Assembly (NCBI RefSeq): GCF_904849725.1
Contig: NC_058520.1
Location: forward strand, 539,080,083 to 539,144,082
Direction: 5' to 3'
DNA from: Hordeum vulgare subsp. vulgare
Taxonomy: Eukaryota; Streptophyta; Magnoliopsida; Poales; Poaceae
DNA length: 64,000 bases
A model generated the notes under the pieces. That model made no database searches. It was not told where the DNA came from and saw only the letters and a list, made by a program, of their open reading frames with translations. Position 1 is the stretch's first letter; each line of letters starts with the position of its first letter. Position numbers and translations under genes: made by a program. Positions 56,600 to 64,000 of the stretch are shown in pieces.

Positions 56600-56925
56600 A
56601 ATATCGTCTTCATCAAGATTGGACCCACCATATATATATATTCAAGTTTAGTCCAAACTTCATGAGCTGACTTGCAAGTCGAGATAGATTTAAACACTTC
56701 ACGACTTATGGTTCGATGAATGGCAAGAAAAGCCTCACAATCAAGATACATTTCATTAGTAGATGAAGATGCATCATCCTTTTTGTCGACAATCCCTACA
56801 AGAACAATTCGTAAAGTATTTGGGCCCATGGCCCGAAAGTGATGAAGCATACGGATTCTCCATAGGGTATAATTTGTGCCATCAAAGTCAAAGGTGCCAT
56901 TGTGCACAAATCCAATAGTCGACAT
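56596..56925 (-). CDS. gag of the outer element, N-terminal part before a frameshift
   Basis: 109 codons starting MSTIGFVHNGTFDFDGTNYTLW, the typical N-terminus of Copia gag (FDG-x-NYxxW). The frame leaves at a TA repeat (ATATATATATAT, ~56625-56640): after LEYIY it reads MVGP..., whereas the other frame continues GGSNLDEDDIMMKEL into the main gag part. So the two entries were one gag gene, split by a dinucleotide slippage. The start lies ~55 bases from the LTR/PBS, as expected. Confidence 0.85.
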   Translation of the reverse strand: MSTIGFVHNGTFDFDGTNYTLWRIRMLHHFRAMGPNTLRIVLVGIVDKKDDASSSTNEMYLDCEAFLAIHRTISREVFKSISTCKSAHEVWTKLEYIYMVGPILMKTIL

Positions 56926-56967
56926 CGATACTCTCTAGGTCGTGAAACCTAATTAAAGAGAGACCTA

Positions 56968-56979
56968 GCTCTGATACCA
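56968..56979 (-). other. primer-binding site of the outer element
   Basis: TGGTATCAGAGC on the minus strand, exactly complementary to the initiator Met tRNA 3' end used by many Copia elements, two bases from the LTR. Confidence 0.9.
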
Positions 56980-56981
56980 AT

Positions 56982-59474
56982 TGAAAAGACCTCGATGACG
57001 CCTAGAGGGGGGGTGAATAGGCTATATAAAAACTTCTTTGGATTTGGCTTAAACATAATGCGGAAATAAACTAAGAGGATACTTGTCAAACACAAATCCT
57101 AAATGCACTAGGCACTGCCACGTGTATCAACAACACGATCTACCAAGATGGACACAATACAGTTACTAACAAGCACAAGTAAGTTACACAAACTTACTTG
57201 AGATATATCACACGACAAGTAGGTGAACGACACAAGATACTAGATCACACTATAGCACACGATACATCAAAAGCTGCAAGTGTGAACGTGTGGATATAGA
57301 AGGTATGCTTGAATGATTAATCTTGTACAAGAAATAGCCAACACAATATAATGAGCACAAACAATATGCAATGTATGTATGCTCAATTAACACAAGTAAA
57401 CCACAAGTAAGGAGTTAGGGTTAAGGATAACCAAGGTCACTGAGACAAAGATGTATCCCGATGTTCACTTCCTTGGAGGGAAGCTAGTCACCGTTAGAGA
57501 GGTGGATGTTACCACGAAGGCACACCAACGCCACGAAGGCTCACCCTATTCTCCCTTTGAGATGACACCACGAAGGCGTTTCTCAACCACTAGTGGTAAG
57601 CCTTTGAGGTGGCTTCCAAACCCTCACAAACTTTTCCGGGGGAAATCACACGTATTGATTCCTCTCCGAAGAACTCCTACCGCCTAGGAGTCTCCAACCT
57701 CCAAGAGTAACAAGATCACGGGGAATGCTCAAAACTTGCTCAAATCTCAAATAGCTTGGGTTGAGAGGAGGAGAGGGAGACGATCTATCTTTTGATTGGA
57801 ACAACTCTCAAAGGGGCTCACAAATGCTCTTGGGATCTAAGATTTGGTGTGAGCAAATGTGTGTGAGGTAGAAATGTGTTCTTATGAGGATAAGGCTGTG
57901 TTAGGCACCCTCTCACGAAATGGGAGGGGGTATTTATAGTGGGGAGAGAAAAACAGCCGTTGGGGACACTTTAAGTCACACACAGGTCGGATATCCGGCA
58001 GTTCACGGATGTCCGGGCGTCCATAAGGGGTCGGACGTCCGACAGGGGTCGGAAGTCCGAGGGCTGTAAATATATCTGGAACCACTGTGGAGTTGAACAG
58101 GGACCGGACGTCCGGAGAAGGCCGAAAGTCCGAGTTATTCGACTCAAACTTCTCTGGTGCAAGATTCTGGATTTCCGAAAGGGGACGGACGTCCGGAGGG
58201 AGCCGGAAGTCCGAGTTATATGGCTCAAGTTTCTCTGGTGCAAAGCTCCGGATTTCCGAAGCTGGTCGGACGTCCGGCCCTCGGACGTCCGGAGGGAGCC
58301 GGAAGTTCGAGTTATATGGCTCAAGTTTCTCTGGTGCATAGTTCCAGATTTCCGAAGCCGGTCGGACGTCCGGGCCTCGGATGTCCGGAGGGAGCCGGAA
58401 GTCCGAGTTATATGGCTCAAGTTTCTCTGGTGCATAGTTCCGGATTTCCGAAGCTGGTCGGACGTCCGGGCCTCGGACGTCCGGAGGGAGCCGGAAGTCC
58501 GAGTTATTGGTCCTGTTTTCTGATAACAGCAGAGCAGTGGAGATGTGGTATGAGCAGAACAGTGGATATCTAGTTTGAGCAAGTTCATCACAAAACCTGT
58601 GATCCCCTCTTAATAGTGCGGGATCCCTAAAGACTCAAGAATTATAAAAGGGTCACCGATGATCTATACTTGAGTATATACTTTTATTCGCTGATCATCA
58701 CTCTGCACCACTAACGTCACAGGAACTGATATCTTTGAGTTATCCCTTTCACTTGAGCTTGATGTTGTTGTTCCTTCTTGGCTCAAGTTGAAAGCAAGAC
58801 ATGATGAAGTCTTCAAGCAGCTCTCCCATACACAATGTGGAAAGCCTAGCTTGTGTATTCATCTTCATTTGTCCACCATGTGAACATCCACAAGAATCAA
58901 GCATGTAGTGCTCAGGAATGCTTATCTTGATATTGTCCTTGTTAGCACATGAGCTTGTCCTTATCAACACATGATCATTAACAATAGTTTCAATGATATA
59001 TTCGTGCTGATCCACTTGAACTTGCACACCACAATCTTGATGACGATCACCACTTGACGTCATCCTTCATGGGTTGTATGAGATCTTCCTTTTGACGCAA
59101 GCCCATGGAAGCACACCTAACCCCCACATAGGACTCTCACAAAGACCATGGGTTAGTACACAAACACGTAATGGACAATGCTTACCATACCATGGGATCA
59201 CTTGATCCCTCTCGGTACATCTTATATGCTTTGTGTGTTGATCATCTTGATTTACTCTTTGTCTGAGATCTTGATCAACCTAGTGTTTCCATGACCATTC
59301 TTTGGATAATACCTTGAATAACATCTTGGTCATCATATAAACTCCTTGAACCCAACAGATGGACTTTAAGAAGTGCCTATGGACAAATTCTATAAATATA
59401 ACTTAAGGCAACCATTAGTCCATAGGAATTGTCATCAATTACCAAAACCATATATGGAGATATATGCTCTAACA
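56982..59474 (-). repeat. 5' LTR of the outer element
   Basis: Same sequence as 33066-35539 with small differences: TGAAAAGACC...CTCTAACA on the plus strand, 2493 bases. TATA box on the minus strand at 57931-57939; palindrome repeats at 57985-58510. Confidence 0.9.
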
Positions 59475-59479
59475 GCGGG

Positions 59480-59912
59480 GCGAGGTGGCGCAGAGGCGGG
59501 TCATGTTGGTGCCCGGCGTCGGACGAGTGAGAGGCGGGGAAGGAGCTGTGGTGCAGAGGCGGGTCATGTCGGTGCCCGGTGTCGGGCGAGTGAGAGGCGG
59601 GGAAGGAGCTCTGCAGCGTAGAGGGGCCAGAGTTTCGCTGCGAAGTCGGTGTCTTGCATCCGGTGAGCGGGATCTTGTGAGGCAGTTGTGCAGGAACCCG
59701 ATCGGCCGGCGAGGCGAGGCGATGCCTTTCCTGGCGCGACGTGAGGAGCGTGTGGGTGGAGCGATTTTTCTTCGTGCGCGGGGTTGCGGTTGGTTTTCGG
59801 AGGGTAATTGAAAAAAAAACAGGACGGGGTGGGTGGGAGGTAGCGAGAGAAGATGTTGATCGAGCCTGGTTGAACCATCACGACGACGGCAGATCCCCTT
59901 TAATAATAGAGA
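59480..59912 (-). mobile_element. Helitron 5' terminal part (minus strand), split by the LTR element
   Basis: The minus strand begins TCTCTATTATTAAAGGGGAT at 59912, after an A, matching the 5' end of the Helitron at 30954 (and the shared GTCGTGATGGTTC motif just inside). The inner part has a 75-base-like repeat of GCGGGTCATGT(T/C)GGTGCCCGG. The element continues to the left of 33061. No Rep/helicase is present. Confidence 0.65.
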
Positions 59913-60249
59913 TTCCGTAAAATGAAGAAAGTGCAGCTACAACTTCTATGGGCCGCACCCAAGCCGGACCATTTTCGCGGATGCAGCGGCCGATTTGCCT
60001 TAACGGTCACAACGAGCGTTGTTTAAGCGTTACACACCACCACCCCGCACGACCCCACCTCCGCCACTAAAAGAAAAGAAAGGAACTGCCCAAACCGCAC
60101 CCGCACTTCCTCCTCTTCTTCTTCCCGCCCTCCCCCGCTCCTCCGCTCCGCTCCCCTCCGCCCCGCAACCTCCCCAAATCCCCCCAGCCCCGCGCCGCGT
60201 GTGCACGGAAACCCTAAGCCTACCCCGTCCGATCGCCGTGTCACCACCA
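59913..60249 (+). promoter_or_regulatory. promoter and 5' leader of the ASHR3-like gene
   Basis: A short upstream stretch (to ~60010), then a pyrimidine-rich CT/CCT leader with GAAACCCTAAGCC (telo-box-like AAACCCTAA at 60209), common in plant housekeeping and chromatin genes. No clear TATA box. The Helitron end is only ~340 bases from the ATG. Confidence 0.5.
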
Positions 60250-63200
60250 ATGGCGGGGCCTCCCCGCCCGGCAACGGCCGCTCAGCCCGTCCGCCGCTCC
60301 ACCCGCCGCCTCGGCCCGCAGGCGCCCCACCAGCCCGCCTGCTCTCCCCCGCCACCGTCCCCAGGAGGAACGAACCCCCGACGGTCGGTGCGCATCAGCG
60401 TACGGACCCGCGTCCGCGGCCTCCCCTCGGAGTCGCCGTCGTCGTCGAGGATACGGCGCAGGTCCCCCGCGGCGCCTCTGCGGCGGGCAGTACAGGCATG
60501 CGCGGAGGAGTGGGGGGCAGCCAAGGCCGCGTCGGGCGCCCCGGAGGAGGAGTGCGTCCTCCCTTTCCTCCAGAAAGGCGCGCCGAGGAAGGTACGTGCC
60601 GGTACCACTGCCAGGCCTGCAATTCAGTTGCCAGCTTGTGTCAAGCAGGACCTTGACTGCTGAAATGTTAGGTTTGTAGAAACGGGACGAACTGATAATT
60701 GGGGGGCGATTGTCTGGCGGAAGGAACTCGGGATAGAGACCGAAGAGGGAACATGGTCTGGAACAAAGAACAACGAGTCTCAATGCGGTTATTAGTACTC
60801 CACACTGCGATACACTACATGGATTTGGATATCACCAATTCACCACAGAAATTGCAGAGAAAACAAGAGCTGTGACAAAGATGTGCAAATAGGTGCAATA
60901 AGGGTTATACCTGAATAGGACATCACCGCACTAGAAAATGTGAGGTGTTTATTCATTTTATAGGACAACTGGACTGAGGGCACACACTGTGTTTCTATAG
61001 TTGCTCACAAGTAAAGAACATGGAGTACTTCAGAAACATGATGCAAAATGTTAAATTGTGTTCTATAACATATAAACCATATGAACTGGACGGATAGTGG
61101 CATGTCAAGTTATCTATGCAGAGCACATATGGAAGAATTTAGCTCTATGCAAGAAAAAGAAGCTAGAGTGCACATGAGGAACCATGTGTCTGTTCAGTTA
61201 AGGTAGGAGATGGGTGTTAGATCTTTTTATAGAATATGGATGCCTTCCATGAGAACTCTTAAGTATATGTTCCTGGAATTTTCTTTGGACAAACATGATT
61301 TGAGAACCTGTATAAAAAGTTGCTGCATATGTGATCACTCAACTCTGATAGAGCTAGCAGAAGAAGGCTGTAATATTGAGAGTTCATAAACACAAGTGTT
61401 GCGCCGTTGCTTGTGTTCATTATCTGTAGCTCTGGTTGCTGATAAATAAGGGAACAACAATCCTGGAATATGCTACAAATCTTGTTATAATGGACATCAA
61501 GATGATCAGGGTTATGGACTCTTCGCCATAGAAACACAGTCAGACTCTTACTAGTTATTAAAATAATAGGTGAAAGCTTGGTCAAGAAATGAAGCAATGA
61601 TGCTAAGTAACAGTTGCCATAGGATTCTGATCCACTTTAAAGCTTCTGAATATAGGATACCAATATCAAGTGATTCTATTCACAGTATTTTGATGTGTAC
61701 TCCGGATGTTACATAAGGTAGTGTGAGTGTGATTCCCTACTTTTGATTCTCTAAAAGAAGGAACCTTTAAAATCATTTGGATTCAGGTTGAGTGCCTGAT
61801 TTGCTCGAAGAACATCCTACCTGATGAAAGGACGCGATGTTCAGGTCATCACTGTGAAGTAACCTTGCATAAGGTTTGTTCTGAAAAAAGTGATGGAAGC
61901 TGCCCTCGACATGTAAGTTGCTGAAACAAAGCTACAGATCTAAAAAAAAACTGTTATCATTTTTTCCAAGATTGCAAACAGTGATTTGCTATAGATATAA
62001 ATGCTTATTTGTGCATCCAATGAGAAATAATTACCTATTTAGTTTCGTTGAAGTCTTTGTTTGTTTCAATAATTTATGACGATTCATCCCCTCATATTTT
62101 TGTTAACTGTTCAGATATGTTTTTACTGCAAAAGGAGAACAACCTGGCACCGGCTGAAACATGTAGTGCCTGAATGTACACAATGTAAGCTGGATGAAAA
62201 CATAACGGCGGAGTCTGTTGATCCTTCAAAGATAGTGATAAGTTGGAGTATTTGGCCATCAACGAGTGAGGTTGATGCTATGCTTCATCCACCCTATTGG
62301 TTGATGCTATGCTTCATCCACCCTATTTTGTGCTTCTCTGTCAGTTTCTTACATAAACTGTATCTTCAGTGCCTACAAAAATATAGCAGAGTGGATAGTA
62401 GGGTTTTTAACTGGCATCATGGCAGTGTATCCTAGATAATAGCGACTGAGTGTTTACAGCTTTCTAATAGACAAGAGCTGAGAATTACAATAAAAACATG
62501 GTCAGCTTATTTAGTATCGGGTTGATATGATTGTTCAATATTGTCTGATGAGGGAGTATTATAAAGCCTTAAGTGTAGTGATGCACAGGGATGCAAATTT
62601 GAATTATCCGTTTTCCTTACCATAACCCGCAGCCCCACGATTCCCAATTTGAAATACAGACTGTTGAGCAGGTTGCGGGAAGCAATAACCTTATATGCTC
62701 ACGTACCAACAGTCTTTTACCATATCAAGCATATGTTCTTACTTCGTATCACCAGTTTTGCACTCTCTTTGAATTTTTAACTTCTATTAGTGTATCGACA
62801 ACGGAGGGCCTCTTTGGATAGGTTGGTCTGCAAACGGCATCCTCGAATATGCATTCCAAATTATTCTCTTTGTTGACTACGTTTCCTTAAATCATTAAAA
62901 GAAAAAATATTCAACAATTTGTTCCATATCATTTGCTTTAATATGGTTGAGTGGATTTTATTTGATCTCTTTCTTTCTATAGGCTTTGATTATTTCTGTT
63001 GTTGTTAATGTTGCTGACGGTGTGATATGTGCTTCTTACAGGGTGCAGGTCCTGCATATGACATTGAGGTGGTTAATAGTTCCACTTCACATTTGACTCT
63101 GTATTGTTGAACACACATAACTTATCCAATTTTGTTTCTCTGTCGTATTGCCTTTGTAAAAATGTGCTGTGGATGCACTATTAATGGTTTTGTTCTTACA

Positions 63201-63570
63201 GTTTTTCTTTGATCTGTGTTCATTGTTGAGATTGATTCATTTACAGGAAGCCTTCCGGCGATTACCTCTCCCGTACATTGATCAAGAGTTCAATATTGAT
63301 TCTATTAAGAAAGAGGAGTTGGAAAGTGTGACAAAACCACCTCCATATGTACATTTGAAGCATAGTATCCTTTATTTGATTGCAATTTAAACTAGTGACC
63401 AGCTTCCCTTTTATATTTTTTCATTTTTATCTTTCAACTTTGGAATCTTTCATTTCCTCAATGAGCTAAGATGTATATTTCGTCAAGAAGAAATGTGATG
63501 GTGATCCCATTGAAGCTAAATGCAGCGATTGTGACCCTCCTCTGACCTGTCAAATAAGATGCTCGTGCAG
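60250..63570 (+). CDS. SET-domain histone methyltransferase, ASHR3/SDG4-like, 5' half (continues past the window)
   Basis: Exons seen: 60250-60591 (ATG, MAGPPRP..., basic and Pro/Arg-rich); 61787-61912 (VECLICSKNILPDERTRCSG, a PHD-like finger); 62115 to at least 62184 (ICFYCKRRTTW...); 63042-63068 (GAGPAYDIE); 63247-63364 (EAFRRLPLPYIDQEF); 63471-63570 (VYFVKKKCDGD, then cysteine-rich CSDCDPP...CSC). Donors are GT and acceptors AG, with phases that join in frame. The order PHD-like finger, DIEEAFRRLPLPY block and AWS-like cysteines fits ASHR3, which methylates histone H3 in the nucleus; the SET domain should lie beyond 64000. The stretch after 62184 is uncertain and an exon may be missed. First in-frame ATG chosen. 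A decayed copy cannot be excluded. Confidence 0.62.
60592..61786 (+). other. intron 1 of the ASHR3-like gene
   Basis: GTACGT donor, TTCAG acceptor, 1195 bases, AT-rich. No nested element was recognised in it. Confidence 0.55.
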
Positions 63571-63735
63571 GTACAAGCCAATTTAATTTCTTTGTGTATG
63601 TTTGTGGGGGATCCTTATTGTGTATATCATTGTTTTTATGAGTTGATTCTCATCAGAATTTAAAGCGCTTATAATTAGAGAATGATTTCCCAGATTATCA
63701 CACTCCAATTGAACAGCAAACTATTTTCCCATGTA

Positions 63736-63985
63736 CTCCCTCCTTCCCAAAAAATAAGGCACGCTTTGACTTTTCTGGTCTTCATTGTAAAACTTTGACT
63801 ATGATTTTCAGTTATTGTATGTCCACTAAATTAGTGTAAATATACTTGAAAAAAAACTGTTTTGCAAGACATATGACGTTACAAGTTATATTCAATGCAT
63901 ATATTTTTATATGTATTAACGGTCAAAGTTGTGCATCAAAGACCGTGCAAAGTCAAGCGTGCCTTACATTTTGGGAAGGAGGGAG
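63736..63985. mobile_element. Stowaway MITE in an intron of the ASHR3-like gene
   Basis: Ends CTCCCTCCTTCCCAAAAAAT and (reverse) CTCCCTCCTTCCCAAAATGT, followed on both sides by GGCACGC...TTGAC arms, flanked by TA (63734-63735, 63986-63987). 250 bases, well preserved, so likely fairly young. Confidence 0.92.
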
Positions 63986-64000
63986 TATAGTGTAATGCTG

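Larger units (their letters stand above)
33066..59474 (-). mobile_element. outer Copia-like LTR element (gag only), minus strand, with nested insertions
   Basis: Both ends carry the same ~2.48 kb LTR (33066-35539 and 56982-59474), flanked by GCGGG (33061-33065 and 59475-59479). A primer-binding site for initiator Met tRNA (reverse of GCTCTGATACCA, 56968-56979) abuts the right LTR and a polypurine tract abuts the left one, so the element reads right to left. Its own internal part is 35540-36260 plus 52247-56981 (~5.5 kb): a SIRE/Maximus-like gag, then AT-rich sequence with repeated GGGGGAG tracts. No protease, integrase or reverse transcriptase is present, so it must depend on another element. 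Confidence 0.88.

Overview
This is nuclear DNA from a large, repeat-rich grass genome, most likely Triticeae (wheat, barley, rye or a wild relative). The signs are Angela/BARE-type Copia LTRs, a chromodomain Gypsy element with a ~5.6 kb LTR, an L1-type LINE with a plant RNase H, many Stowaway- and Tourist-type MITEs, Helitrons with a CTAG/hairpin end, and GC-rich cereal genes among AT-rich spacers. I see no CRISPR array, operon or bacterial signal. I support two host genes: an intronless U-box E3 ligase (23549-24790, +, PUB22/23/24 type) and the 5' half of a SET-domain histone methyltransferase gene of ASHR3/SDG4 type (60250 to beyond 64000, +). A two-exon GRF zinc-finger gene (14587-15282, +) is carried inside a Harbinger-type element.

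Layout: 1-6381 is the 3' end of a Gypsy element (integrase tail, chromodomain, polypurine tract, 3' LTR). 6382-10560 is a decayed LINE ORF2 into which the Gypsy element apparently inserted. 10561-18220 holds MITEs, a GC-rich spacer, a Harbinger element with the GRF gene, and a long-TIR Mutator-like element. 18225-22147 is a five-level nest: Tourist > Stowaway > Tourist > Tourist > Helitron, with target-site duplications visible for the four outer levels. 22151-24790 is the promoter and coding region of the U-box gene. 26737-30954 is a Helitron that captured exons of a peroxisomal fatty-acid beta-oxidation multifunctional protein (MFP). 30956-33060 and 59480-59912 are two halves of what looks like another Helitron, split by a 26.4 kb insertion.

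That insertion (33066-59474, TSD GCGGG) is a minus-strand Copia-like element with a SIRE-like two-knuckle gag and no pol. A plus-strand Angela-type element sits inside it (36266-52241, TSD AGAAG). It is arranged as LTR-internal-LTR-internal-LTR, so the middle LTR is shared. The second internal domain is interrupted by a solo LTR (45623-48107, TSD ACAAG) of the same family as the outer host element. The order of events is therefore: Helitron, outer Copia-like element, Angela-type element, and, on copy 2, a second insertion of the outer family that was reduced to a solo LTR.

The host genes are independent of each other and probably act in ubiquitin-mediated (often stress-linked) protein turnover and in chromatin methylation. 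The ASHR3-like gene has a Helitron 5' terminus only ~340 bp upstream of its ATG. I found no wholly new system. The strongest unusual signals are the layered insertions with readable TSDs, the tandem LTR array, U3 palindrome repeats, tRNA-like modules in the Gypsy LTR, and gene capture by Helitrons.
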